This document shows positions 35,539 through 43,355 of a DNA stretch of 64,000 nucleotides, one piece after another (the stretch's first letter is position 1; each line of letters opens with the position of its first letter). The position numbers and the translations under genes were made by a program. Location of the stretch: positions 124,001-188,000 of the forward strand of contig NZ_VZOW01000005.1 in NCBI RefSeq assembly GCF_008801835.1. The letters run 5' to 3'. The notes beneath the pieces are model-generated. The model was not told the DNA's origin. It searched no databases and worked only from the letters and a program-made list of their open reading frames with translations. The stretch comes from Cupriavidus pauculus (lineage in GTDB: Bacteria; Pseudomonadota; Gammaproteobacteria; Burkholderiales; Burkholderiaceae).

Positions 35539-37539
35539 TCAGGCGTCAAGTTCGTCCAGCAGGCGCGTAAGCGCGTTCAGATCCGCTGGCTTGACCAGGT
35601 GCAGGTCGAAACCGGCGGCGCGTGTGCGGCGGCGGTCGTCGGGCTGGCCGAAACCCGTCAGGGCCACCAGGCGCGCATTGCGCAGTTCGGGAATTTCGCG
35701 CAGACGGCGTGCCGTTTCGAATCCATCCATGGTGGGCATGCCAAGATCCAGCAGCACCACGTCCGGGCGCACGCTGGCCGCACAGTCGATCGCACTTTGT
35801 CCGTCGGGCGCGGTGATCACCGTGTGGCCGAGCGTTTCCAGCGTCATCGTCATCGCTTCCAGCGCGTCGGCGTTATCGTCGACGAGCATGATCGTATGCG
35901 CGACGCCAGACTGCGTGCGCGTCTTGCTGGTGGGCGGATGCCAGTTTTGCCACGGTTCCACGGGCAGTTCGACAATAAAGGTGCTGCCCTGGTCGCGCCC
36001 GGGACTCTCCGCGCTGATGCGCCCACCGTGTAGCGTTACCAGCTTCTGCACGAGCGTCAGGCCGATGCCGGCGCCTTCGCGCGCGGCAAAATTATCGGGA
36101 TCGGTGATGGTCGCGTCGGCAGTTTCGGTGGGGGTATCTTGATCGGACACCGCAACGGCCTGCGCATCACCGACCCCCGGGGCCAGGGGATCGAATAGCT
36201 GACGCTGCAGCACGGCCGACAAACCGTTGCCATTGTCGCGTACGCGCACCAGCACTTTGCCATCGGCAGCGGTGGCTTCGACCGCAATGTGGCCGCCCTT
36301 GGGCGTGTATTTCGCGGCGTTGTGCAGCAGGTTGGCGAATATCTGCGTCAGCCGCACCATGTCGCCGCGAATCGGCAATGGCTGTTCAGGCAACGACAGC
36401 CGCAGCGTATGGTCGCGCGCTTCAAGCAGCGGGCGAACGGTTTCCACGGCGGTGTTCAACGCGCCACGCAACTCCACGAGATCACGCCGCAGCGTGATCT
36501 TGCCCTGGTTGAAGCGCGAAACGTCCAGTAGTTCATCCACCAGCCTTGTCAGATGGTGCAGCTGCCGGCTGATGATGTCGCGGGCGCGGAACATGTCCTC
36601 GCGGGAAGGAGAAAACTGCTGCAGCAGATCGACCGCGCTACGCATCGGCGCCAGCGGATTGCGTAATTCGTGCGCCAGCATCGCGAGAAACTCGTCTTTG
36701 CGGCGCTCCTCATTGTGCAGCGTGCGTTCCGCGCGCTTGTGGCGAGTCACGTCCTGGCAAATCCCAGCCACGCGCAGGCAACTACCGTCCGCCGCGCGTA
36801 CCGGGAACGCGCGCATGTGCACTTCGCGGATCTCGCCATTCGGTCGTTCCAGCTGGAACTCAGTGTCCAACCTGCCATCGCGCAGCATGCTCTGCCACTC
36901 GGCCTCCATGCGCGTCTGATCTTCGGGCAGCACCGATTTTAGCCATTGCATCGGGTCTTCCTTCAGCGGCTCCAATGGGCGGCCCCAAAGCGTCTCGAAC
37001 GAAGGGCTGACGAACAGGAAGCGCTGCGACGCGGGATCGAAGATCCACACCACATCGGCCAGCGCTTCGGCCAATTGCCGGAACAGGTCTTCGTTCTCGT
37101 GCAGGGCCTGCGAGGTGCGCCGGTAGGCATCCTCGGCGCCGCGCATGCGCAGCAGGGCCTTGATGTTGGAAATCAGTTCCTCGGGTTCGACGGGTTCCAT
37201 CAGGAAGCTGTCGGCGCCGCCATCGAGCGCTTGTGCGCGCCGACGCGCGTCCGTTCCGCCCGATACCAGCAGTACCATCGTGCGGGCGGTCTGCGGGTCG
37301 TCCTTGATGAGACGGCAGAGGTCCAGTCCATCGATATCGGGCATCTGGCCCGACAGCAGCACGAGGTCGGGTGCGTGCTGACGCACCAACGCCAGCGCGG
37401 CCTGGCCGTTCGAGGCCTCCAGCACCGACAAGTCCGCACGGTTGAGGATGCGACTTTTTACATAGCGCGGACCGTCGCGATCTTCGACGTTAAGAATCAG
37501 CGGCTGGCGCGGGGCTTGATTGGCAGGGGAGGTGTTCAT
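35539..37539 (-). CDS. Hybrid sensor histidine kinase (REC-PAS-HisKA-HATPase-REC)
   Basis: A 666-residue soluble kinase with no membrane segments. Order: receiver-like domain (residues 14-130), PAS (about 148-265), HisKA with LAMLAHELRNPLAPMRSAVD (phospho-His near 290), HATPase (ANLLHNAAKYTPKGG, DNGNGLS, EGAGIGLTLVQKLVTLHGG), and a C-terminal receiver (MLVDDNADALEAMTM, VVLLDLGMPTMDG). The N-terminal receiver is degenerate: the phospho-Asp position reads LVLLSGQMPDIDG and the acidic pair is ED. About 25 extra residues interrupt the ATP lid region. ATG at 37539 was chosen. Confidence 0.9.
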   Translation of the reverse strand: MNTSPANQAPRQPLILNVEDRDGPRYVKSRILNRADLSVLEASNGQAALALVRQHAPDLVLLSGQMPDIDGLDLCRLIKDDPQTARTMVLLVSGGTDARRRAQALDGGADSFLMEPVEPEELISNIKALLRMRGAEDAYRRTSQALHENEDLFRQLAEALADVVWIFDPASQRFLFVSPSFETLWGRPLEPLKEDPMQWLKSVLPEDQTRMEAEWQSMLRDGRLDTEFQLERPNGEIREVHMRAFPVRAADGSCLRVAGICQDVTRHKRAERTLHNEERRKDEFLAMLAHELRNPLAPMRSAVDLLQQFSPSREDMFRARDIISRQLHHLTRLVDELLDVSRFNQGKITLRRDLVELRGALNTAVETVRPLLEARDHTLRLSLPEQPLPIRGDMVRLTQIFANLLHNAAKYTPKGGHIAVEATAADGKVLVRVRDNGNGLSAVLQRQLFDPLAPGVGDAQAVAVSDQDTPTETADATITDPDNFAAREGAGIGLTLVQKLVTLHGGRISAESPGRDQGSTFIVELPVEPWQNWHPPTSKTRTQSGVAHTIMLVDDNADALEAMTMTLETLGHTVITAPDGQSAIDCAASVRPDVVLLDLGMPTMDGFETARRLREIPELRNARLVALTGFGQPDDRRRTRAAGFDLHLVKPADLNALTRLLDELDA

Positions 37540-37728
37540 AGCTGGCAGGCGGCTTGGTGGGCCGCGATAGTGATCGCAAGGCGGGGAACACGCTGGGCAT
37601 GCTGCATCACCCGGGTCTGCCTCCCGGCAAGCCAAGGTGATGTTGAAACGGCTCGCATTGTATTTTTTTCCGGCATTCCTGCCATATCCTTTGTATTTTT
37701 TGCGTAAAGCATGAAGAGGGGCTTTGCT

Positions 37729-37884
37729 TCAGCGAAGTACGCCGATGGTTCGGGCGAACGTGGTTTCCGCGGCGTGGCCCGTCGCCGGCAACACCAGCAA
37801 ATACGCCACTGCCAGCGTAAGAATGCCAATCACGGCACGCTGCCAGAACTCGCTCGAAAACCAGGGATCTCGGTCTTGTCTCAT
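37729..37884 (-). CDS. Small single-span membrane protein (tentative)
   Basis: A 51-residue reading starting MRQDRDPWFSSEFWQR, then one hydrophobic helix (AVIGILTLAVAYLLVLPATG) and a short tail. The composition looks like a genuine small membrane protein, but the ribosome site is weak (AAGATAAATCCG). It lies upstream of the histidine kinase gene on the same strand. Confidence 0.45.
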   Translation of the reverse strand: MRQDRDPWFSSEFWQRAVIGILTLAVAYLLVLPATGHAAETTFARTIGVLR

Positions 37885-38319
37885 CGGATTTATCTTGCTT
37901 GAAGTGCCTGACGGCCATGTGGTTTGGGACCACAGTGGCAAGAACCGTGCCGCAGGCGGCGGCTTCGCTGACAGACGAACGCCTACGCCGCCCGGCAAAG
38001 GCCTGGGAGGGATCGCAGAAGGGTGTGACGGGTGAGGCCCGACCCGGAATGGGTGAGCGTGCGTTGCCGTGGCGTGGTAGCCGCGACATCGTTGCGCAGG
38101 TAAGGAATGCAATTCTTGCCAGGCCGCTACGGGCGGACGTCGGCGGTCCGAAAGCGTCCACCGCATGCCACCGCTTGTGTGCGGCATGGGGGCGCTTGCG
38201 CTGGTCTTATGGCATGTTTTTGCCGGCGGCCAGTTCCGGCGCGAGACCTCCGGCCGATGCGGCGGGCGAAGCGGTCGCGGCGTGCTTACTGCCGCGCGTC
38301 TCTGGCCGCCGCCTGTCTG
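37885..38319. other. Non-coding stretch
   Basis: About 435 bases. Several open frames cross it on both strands but all are shadows with Arg/Pro/Ala-rich content and no ribosome sites. No convincing hairpin, repeat or promoter was identified. Confidence 0.5.
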
Positions 38320-38574
38320 TCAGACGTTGAATTCGGGGCTGCCGAATTGCGAAAGCAGCGACTCGATCAGCGCCAGGTCCTGCGTCTGCGGCGTGCGGTC
38401 TTCCACGGCGCGCGAAGGCCCGCCGTACACCGCCGTCACGTGCCGCCGAACAGTCAGCACGCGCGTGTCAGGTGCCGCGGCTTCCACGGCCGGCCATGGC
38501 GTGCGGCGATAGCTGCCGGCGATCCAGCCTTTCGGGGTCAGATGGATTTCTTCCCATTCCTCGCTATTTGGCAT
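38320..38574 (-). CDS. Conserved-looking small protein of unknown function
   Basis: An 84-residue soluble protein (MPNSEEWEEIHLTPKGWIAG...), with a possible beta-rich first half, and a predicted C-terminal helix LALIESLLSQFG. A GGGAG site precedes the ATG by 8 bases. It begins 23 bases after the infA stop on the same strand, so the two are probably cotranscribed. Not recognised. Confidence 0.65.
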   Translation of the reverse strand: MPNSEEWEEIHLTPKGWIAGSYRRTPWPAVEAAAPDTRVLTVRRHVTAVYGGPSRAVEDRTPQTQDLALIESLLSQFGSPEFNV

Positions 38575-38597
38575 ATGCGATTCTCCCGTAAGACCGT

Positions 38598-38819
38598 TCA
38601 GGACTTATGACGATAGTTGATGCGGCCCTTAGTCAGATCGTAGGGCGACATTTCGAGCGTGACGCGGTCTCCGGCGAGAACACGGATGCGATTTTTCTTG
38701 AGTCGTCCGGACGAATAGGCCCACACTTCGAAGCCGTTTTCCAGGATGACGCGGAAGCGATTATCGGGAAGGACTTCCGAAACTTTGCCGCCAAATTCCA
38801 CCAATTCTTCTTTAGCCAA
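38598..38819 (-). CDS. infA: Translation initiation factor IF-1 (accessory copy)
   Basis: A 73-residue OB-fold protein: [23 protein letters not shown], then [46 protein letters not shown]. It binds the 30S A site during initiation. It starts at TTG (38819) with GGAG seven bases upstream; no ATG exists in the right place. It stands alone rather than in a ribosomal protein operon, so it is probably a second, condition-specific IF-1, as several Burkholderiaceae carry. A cold-shock gene lies 1.7 kb away. Confidence 0.95.
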   Translation of the reverse strand: MAKEELVEFGGKVSEVLPDNRFRVILENGFEVWAYSSGRLKKNRIRVLAGDRVTLEMSPYDLTKGRINYRHKS

Positions 38820-38836
38820 GGGCGCTCCTGTCTGAT

Positions 38837-39139
38837 TCAGAGAATGCCGCGATGCGACGCGGCGGGGGTTGCGGATTGCTGATACGAAAACGGCCGCGGA
38901 CGCATGCGTGCGATCGCGCTCTCGCCCGCATGGCGGGCGGCCTGTCTGGCCTTTGCTTCCGTACCGAACGTGGCATGTCGCATCGAAACGTTGGCGACAA
39001 TGCGTTCGGCGCCGTCGCTGTATTCGGAGATCATGTAGTTCGCAAACCAGAGACCCGGTTCCTGCTGAATCGGGTAGACGGATACGGTGAAAGGTGTCGT
39101 GCTGTAGTTCAAATTGTTGCCTTGCTGGTGGCGATCCAT
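38837..39139 (-). CDS. Small protein of unknown function
   Basis: A 100-residue soluble protein: [21 protein letters not shown], then [24 protein letters not shown] and a basic tail. The pattern of an N-terminal beta sheet followed by a long Ala-rich helix resembles other small proteins further right (40973, 41982, 43119). It ends 17 bases before infA on the same strand. The ribosome site is poor, so the exact start is uncertain. Confidence 0.6.
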   Translation of the reverse strand: MDRHQQGNNLNYSTTPFTVSVYPIQQEPGLWFANYMISEYSDGAERIVANVSMRHATFGTEAKARQAARHAGESAIARMRPRPFSYQQSATPAASHRGIL

Positions 39140-39541
39140 CCGGGAGGCCCTGTGCCGTGCGTCGCATTTGCGCGCATATGTGCTGGCCTGGCGACCGGTC
39201 GCCATTGCGAAAATGTCAGCGTCGAGGGGCCGCGCAACGGCGCAGTCGAGGAAGCTGGCTTGAGATTGACCGTGCTTGCGCAAGCGGACGCGCTGGTACA
39301 TGCGCAGTCTTTGCGGAGCGGACGTGCCGCGGGTCGGAAATGGTTACGGGCAATGGCTGCCCTGAAAAGATGCGGGTGTACGCCCGGTCGGCCGCTTGTG
39401 CTCTTCTAGTGTTGATGTCGTGCGGGCCGCGTAATTGGCGTCGAGTGATTTTGACGCGGGGCCAATAGTACCACCTCCGCGGGTTTTCTGCTGAAGTGGC
39501 ATTGCACGCATAAGGCGACGCGCGCGGCGGCACTCATCCAC
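39140..39541. other. Non-coding stretch
   Basis: About 400 bases with overlapping open frames on both strands but none with a ribosome site or recognisable protein. It presumably holds the promoter for the 38837/infA transcription unit. No motif from the 41-43 kb set (GCGTAGAGT) was found here. Confidence 0.5.
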
Positions 39542-40003
39542 TCAGCATCCGTTGCGCATCTGCTCGTTGCGCACGTCGCGCTGCAACTTGTCCAGCGTGT
39601 TCATCGTGTGCGGACCATTCGGCTGTCCCATCGTGACGTCGATGGCGCGGTACTGATCGGCCAAGGCTTCGCACAACGCGGTCCGCATGCCGTTGGGTGG
39701 TGTGGCCGATTGTGCGGATGGCGAAGACTCGTCGCGCATTTTCCGCTCGGCGCGCGCGGTGGCGCTGCTGGAGAGATAGTCCTGTTCACGCTGCCGGATA
39801 TCGTCGCTCTTGCCCAGCGTCGAGACGCTACCGTTGGCTGAATTCGACACTGTCGAATAGCCCGCCGGGCACGATGCATCCTGCGTATAGAGCGTTTCCG
39901 CGCCGTTCCTGCAGCGCGTTGCCGAGGCCGGCTGCATGAGCGTGGCCAGCGCGACGCACAGCAACGCCCTGATGCAATGCGCGGTTGCCCAGGCGGCTTT
40001 CAC
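39542..40003 (-). CDS. Exported protein of unknown function
   Basis: A 153-residue protein with a signal peptide (AHCIRALLCVALATLMQPASA) and a mature part that begins TRCRNGAETLYTQDASCPAGYST, in the style of small exported proteins with a DUF4124-like start. The middle is Gln/Arg/Ser-rich. The final segment CEALADQYRAIDVTM is helical. The start is GTG at 40003 with GGAG six bases before it. It overlaps the stop of the gene at 40000-40236. Confidence 0.72.
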   Translation of the reverse strand: MKAAWATAHCIRALLCVALATLMQPASATRCRNGAETLYTQDASCPAGYSTVSNSANGSVSTLGKSDDIRQREQDYLSSSATARAERKMRDESSPSAQSATPPNGMRTALCEALADQYRAIDVTMGQPNGPHTMNTLDKLQRDVRNEQMRNGC

Positions 40004-40236
40004 AGGATCTCCGGTGCGGCGTTGCCCGGGACAATGGCCCAGCCTTGCGGGCCGTCGTCCTTGGCGTCGCGATAGCGCCATACCGTGCCGCAGTCGGTGC
40101 AGCGGAATGTGCTGACGGTGACGGTGGCTGCGCGGGGAATCTTGCGACGCTGCGTATCGATGATGCGCAGCGCGGGATGACCAGGGGTGCCGGCGGTGTC
40201 GGGAATCACGGCGAGGCAGTTTTCGCAGCGTGCCAT
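40000..40236 (-). CDS. Small zinc-ribbon-like protein
   Basis: A 78-residue protein with two knuckles, CENC (residues 4-7) and CTDCG (about 53-57), separated by a beta-rich stretch, which suggests one zinc ion. Its TGA overlaps the GTG of the exported-protein gene, so translation is coupled. Function unknown; the frame upstream of this ATG has no support. Confidence 0.68.
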   Translation of the reverse strand: MARCENCLAVIPDTAGTPGHPALRIIDTQRRKIPRAATVTVSTFRCTDCGTVWRYRDAKDDGPQGWAIVPGNAAPEIL

Positions 40237-40541
40237 GCGGGCCTCGTGTGGTGAAGGAAGGCCACTGTAGCATGCATCGCCATACCGACACGCATCGAAA
40301 CAGCGCGCCTGGTGCAGCATGTACTATGCGACGCCGTATCCCATGCCGCACTCCATCGCAGACGTTTCGTCATTGACGGCGATAGGGCATACCTGTATAA
40401 GGGTCGGTGCAGGATCTTCAAGCGTAACCTAGAAGCGTTAGATGCTCGCCCCGGCGGCTTCACTTTCTCTCCATGTTTCTTTCTTGATCGTCATGCCTCG
40501 CCTGCATTTTGGCTCGGCGAGAATCTTTAAGGAGTCCTGAC
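40237..40541 (+). other. Upstream region and leader of the cold-shock gene
   Basis: About 300 bases. The stretch at 40380-40530 is AT-richer and probably forms the long 5' leader typical of cspA-type mRNAs. No recognisable cold box was found. Confidence 0.45.
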
Positions 40542-40745
40542 ATGGAAACCGGCACAGTAAAGTGGTTTAACGAATCTAAGGGTTTTGGCTTCATCTCGCC
40601 TGACGCAGGCGGCGACGATCTGTTTGCACATTTCTCCGAAATTCAAGGCAACGGTTTCAAGACGCTTCAAGAAGGCCAAAAGGTGCGCTATGTCGCAGGC
40701 GTTGGCCAGAAGGGTCCGGCAGCGACGAAGATCGAACCGATCTGA
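40542..40745 (+). CDS. cspA: Cold-shock domain protein
   Basis: A 67-residue single-stranded nucleic acid-binding protein with both RNP motifs, KGFGFISP (RNP1) and DLFAHFS (RNP2). It starts [20 protein letters not shown] precedes the ATG at 40542. Such proteins open RNA hairpins during cold or stationary phase. A terminator lies 26 bases after the stop. CspA naming is by family only, since these proteins are often multicopy. Confidence 0.95.
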   Translation: METGTVKWFNESKGFGFISPDAGGDDLFAHFSEIQGNGFKTLQEGQKVRYVAGVGQKGPAATKIEPI

Positions 40746-40771
40746 GTCTTGCGGCACCGTAGTCTGAAAAG

Positions 40772-40793
40772 CCCCGCTTCGGCGGGGTTTTTT
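40772..40793 (+). terminator. Intrinsic terminator of the cold-shock gene
   Basis: A stable hairpin CCCCGC-TTCG-GCGGGG, with a UUCG tetraloop, runs into TTTTTT. It is one of the strongest terminators in the window. Confidence 0.93.
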
Positions 40794-40972
40794 ATTGAAC
40801 GGCGCACACGGGCGCCGGATCGTGCGGGACGGAATTCGCGGCATCATCGCTGCGGCGGCCTCCATCCATGGCGATGTCTCTGTCTTCGACATCCGGTGCG
40901 ACATGTGCAGTCATGCACGCCACGCCGCGACGAGCGGTGTTTTGCCGATCCGGTACGTCGGCAATACTGATT

Positions 40973-41257
40973 TCAGAGGCCGCCCAAGGATTCGCCGGGC
41001 ACCAGCCCCGCCACGATGTCCTCGCCGCGCTGCACGGCGGCGCGCTTGGCCTGGCCCAGATCGGACCACTGAGCATTGGGCACGTGAAACACGCGTCCGC
41101 TCATGTCGGTCGGCTGTTCGCCTTCGCGGCAAATGACGACAGAGGCGCAATAGGATCGGTCCGGACGACGTTCATGCCATTCGCGCGGCGGGTCGTATTT
41201 ATAGACCAGCGGATAGATATCGAAACCGTTGCTGCTAGATGCTGGATGGCTGTCCAT
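40973..41257 (-). CDS. Orphan small protein, family member with 41982
   Basis: A 94-residue soluble protein: GFDIYPLVYKYDPPREWHER, SYCASVVICREGEQP, then a C-terminal helix AKRAAVQRGEDIVAGLV. It is clearly paralogous with the protein at 41982, which reads GFDIYPLVYRFDPAKKWYEH and SSSVLICQEGNDP. GGAG lies 7 bases before the ATG. A GCGTAGAGT motif lies 26 bases upstream. Function unknown. Confidence 0.72.
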   Translation of the reverse strand: MDSHPASSSNGFDIYPLVYKYDPPREWHERRPDRSYCASVVICREGEQPTDMSGRVFHVPNAQWSDLGQAKRAAVQRGEDIVAGLVPGESLGGL

Positions 41258-41283
41258 CGTTTGCTCCCACTGGATTTCTGACC

Positions 41284-41320
41284 ACTCTACGCCTGTTTCC
41301 ACCCCGTCCGCGCTTTTATT
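41284..41320 (-). promoter_or_regulatory. Promoter-like motif pair ahead of gene 40973-41257
   Basis: On the minus strand AATAAAA (complement of 41314-41320) is followed 21 bases later by GCGTAGAGT (complement of 41284-41292). A second AATAAAA lies at 41324-41330. The motif ends 26 bases before the start codon. The same pair with 21-23 bases between parts occurs ahead of three other small genes. TAGAGT could serve as a -10. Confidence 0.6.
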
Positions 41321-41495
41321 TTGTTTTATTGGAAAAGCACGGCGGGTAGGACATCGGCTGACATCGCACGCGAGAGCCGGCGCGCATGATGGGCTCACGC
41401 ACCGCGAGTTTTTACGCATTAGGGCCCTTTATCACGAGAGCGTGCCCGCGGCGCCCGAGCGCCCGCCTCTTTGCGGGCGACAACCAATTCAGGGC

Positions 41496-41765
41496 GTGGA
41501 AAATTCTGGAACGCACACATCGCATTCGTATCGCGGGCTCGTCCTGCAGATGCACGTCTACCGTGTGGCGGTAACCGAAGGCCTGCTTTCGCAAATTGTC
41601 GCCTGGGGCTATGAAGTCAGTGTGCGCGAGGCCGACGGCGATGGCGGCGCGCATGTCTGGGGTCCAAAGGCGCATACCTCTCCGTATCTGTCGCATGAGG
41701 CAGCCGAACGGGCATGCATCCAGCGCGGCCGCATTGCGGTGGATTTGCTACTCGAAGGTATCTAA
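41496..41765 (+). CDS. Small orphan protein related to 40973/41982
   Basis: Reading from a GTG at 41496 gives 89 residues (VENSGTHTSHSYRGLVLQMHVYRV). The GTG is chosen because SYRGLVLQMHVYRV lines up with SYKGFDIYPLVYRF of the 41982 protein, so the ATG at 41550 would lose the conserved N-terminus. The C-terminal EAAERACIQRGRIAVDLLL is helical. The ribosome site is weak. Function unknown. Confidence 0.5.
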   Translation: MENSGTHTSHSYRGLVLQMHVYRVAVTEGLLSQIVAWGYEVSVREADGDGGAHVWGPKAHTSPYLSHEAAERACIQRGRIAVDLLLEGI

Positions 41766-41915
41766 CCGGGTGACGTTGCCGGCGGCTACGGCGCGGTCGG
41801 CATTATTCGAGTCAAATGCTGACGGGTCGGCGCCGGTACGCGCTTGAAAGCGCTGTGTTGCGTGATTCCGCTACGACGGACGTGGTTTCGCTCTGAAAAT
41901 CGTTCATACCTTCCA

Positions 41916-41952
41916 AATAATCCACTGCACACGACCTTAATGCGCGTAGAGT
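41916..41952 (+). promoter_or_regulatory. Promoter-like motif pair ahead of gene 41982-42272
   Basis: AATAATC (41916-41922), then 21 bases, then GCGTAGAGT (41944-41952). The GTG start is 29 bases downstream. This is the only copy where the upstream element reads AATAATC rather than AATAAAA. Confidence 0.55.
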
Positions 41953-41981
41953 ACATATGCCCGCATCGAGGGGAGAACTCA

Positions 41982-42272
41982 GTGGATAAAGCCAGGCGTA
42001 CCAGCTACAAGGGGTTCGACATCTACCCTTTGGTGTATCGGTTCGATCCCGCAAAAAAATGGTACGAGCACGCGCGCCGGCCGGCGCGCACCTATAGTTC
42101 GTCGGTGCTGATCTGCCAGGAGGGCAATGACCCGACCCGCGAGCCGGTGGGCGTTTTCAAGGTTCAAGGCAACGCATTCGATTGCGTTGCCGTGGCCATG
42201 GATGCCGCAGTGACGACCGCGCGCGAAATTATCGACCGGATGGTGGATAAGAAGGTCGTCGTCGGTTTATAG
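41982..42272 (+). CDS. Orphan small protein, paralogue of 40973
   Basis: A 96-residue protein starting at GTG with a GGGGAG site six bases upstream: SYKGFDIYPLVYRFDPAKKW, YSSSVLICQEGNDP, then a helix (CVAVAMDAAVTTAREIIDRMV). It is a clear paralogue of the 40973 protein in the opposite orientation, which suggests an old inverted duplication. Function unknown; no signal peptide or membrane segment. Confidence 0.72.
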   Translation: MDKARRTSYKGFDIYPLVYRFDPAKKWYEHARRPARTYSSSVLICQEGNDPTREPVGVFKVQGNAFDCVAVAMDAAVTTAREIIDRMVDKKVVVGL

Positions 42273-42324
42273 AACCCTTTGCAGCGAACCGGCTGTGTTG
42301 GCGAAAAATACGAGGAGACGAGCA

Positions 42325-42573
42325 ATGGACAGGCAGACCAAGCATAAGGCTGAACTGCGCGCGATGATTCGGGCGGAGCAGGACAAGCTCGATGTGTGCA
42401 AGGGTACGTGCTTCGGGGATATCTGCTGGACCGCACCCGATGCGCAAGGTTGCAACTGGCGCGTATCGAAAATGGAAGGCGAGAACGGCAATGCCTGTCT
42501 GGATGCGCTGCGGCCCGTGCTCGAGACGTTGCGGCAGCAATTCAATATCCCGGATGAAGAAGCGCGCGGCTAG
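42325..42573 (+). CDS. Small Cys-containing protein of unknown function
   Basis: An 82-residue protein with an N-terminal basic helix (RQTKHKAELRAMIRAEQDKL), a cysteine-bearing centre (CKGTCFGDICWTAPDAQGCNW) and a C-terminal helix. The four clustered cysteines could bind metal or form disulfides. GAGGAGACGAGCA precedes the ATG. It starts 52 bases after the 41982 gene and is probably cotranscribed. Confidence 0.68.
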   Translation: MDRQTKHKAELRAMIRAEQDKLDVCKGTCFGDICWTAPDAQGCNWRVSKMEGENGNACLDALRPVLETLRQQFNIPDEEARG

Positions 42574-42636
42574 CCGCGGCAGCGCTTATTGCCAGCCGAT
42601 TTCGGACCGATGGCGCTTTGTTCCAGCGTCGGCCGG

Positions 42637-42822
42637 TCACTCGCCAGCATTGGCGAGCATCCGGATAGCGATCGCGCAAACCATGACCAATAGCGAGCTT
42701 GAGTAGCTCAACGTGCTGAGCCAGGCCAGCCCGGCGCTTACCGTTTCGCGTTTTTTCTGCTGCCATTCGACCCAAAGCGAAATGACGAATAGCAACAGAC
42801 TAAAACCGAAAGAAATGGCCAA
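42637..42822 (-). CDS. Small two-span membrane protein
   Basis: A 61-residue protein from a TTG at 42822 (GAGGAG, 7-base spacing): helix one FGFSLLLFVISLWVEW, a short polar loop with KKRETVSAG, and helix two LSTLSYSSSLLVMVCAIAI. An ATG 10 codons upstream exists but has no ribosome site. It is driven by its own GCGTAGAGT-type motif about 95 bases away. Function unknown. Confidence 0.6.
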   Translation of the reverse strand: MAISFGFSLLLFVISLWVEWQQKKRETVSAGLAWLSTLSYSSSLLVMVCAIAIRMLANAGE

Positions 42823-42918
42823 GCGTGTCTCCTCGAGTGTGCCGCACGACAAGTATGCGAAGGGCGCGAGAAGGCGACAACGCGGTGGCGCTGAACGCTT
42901 TTCCTGAACCGGTTGCTC

Positions 42919-42957
42919 ACTCTACGCTCGTTGCCCTGGCAGTCACGAGTTTTTATT
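42919..42957 (-). promoter_or_regulatory. Promoter-like motif pair ahead of gene 42637-42822
   Basis: On the minus strand AATAAAA (complement of 42951-42957) is followed after 23 bases by GCGTAGAGT (complement of 42919-42927). This copy has a longer gap and a leader of about 95 bases. The other element, at 43051, faces the other way across the same intergenic region. Confidence 0.5.
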
Positions 42958-43050
42958 TCCTTGTGCGAGGGTCGTCCGTTGCCCTCGCAATATCGCGGCG
43001 CATTCGTTGCCTGCGGGTGCGATGATGGCGCCCGCGCGCCGGATTCGGCA

Positions 43051-43087
43051 AATAAAACCGCTACGCACGCGCAGATCGGCGTAGAGT
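43051..43087 (+). promoter_or_regulatory. Promoter-like motif pair ahead of gene 43119-43316
   Basis: AATAAAA (43051-43057), 21 bases, then GCGTAGAGT (43079-43087), with the ATG 31 bases downstream. The element matches the copies at 41284 and 41916 in spacing. Confidence 0.6.
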
Positions 43088-43118
43088 CGGATCACGCAAA
43101 GCAATATGAGGAAGCACA

Positions 43119-43316
43119 ATGATAGAGAGTGTCATGTATAAGGGTTGCCATGTGCGATTCGATGTAGGCGAGCGCACGTTCGGCAATTGGCATTGGTTCT
43201 ACACCATCGACGATCGGTCAACCTTCGGCAGCTACGGCCGCGGCTTTCCCACGCGGGAACTGGCCGCCATCGAGGCCATGGACGAAGCGCGACTGCGCAT
43301 CGATCGCACCCACTAG
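43119..43316 (+). CDS. Small orphan protein
   Basis: A 65-residue protein: MYKGCHVRFDVGERTFGNWHWFYTIDD, GSYGRGFPTRELAAIEAMDEARLRID. A beta sheet with aromatic residues and a C-terminal helix is likely, the same general plan as its neighbours but without close identity. AGGAAG precedes the ATG by six bases. It converges on ligD. Function unknown. Confidence 0.7.
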   Translation: MIESVMYKGCHVRFDVGERTFGNWHWFYTIDDRSTFGSYGRGFPTRELAAIEAMDEARLRIDRTH

Positions 43317-43355
43317 CCCGGAAAGTTCTTGGCAGCACGCGTGCTTCGGCGCGCG

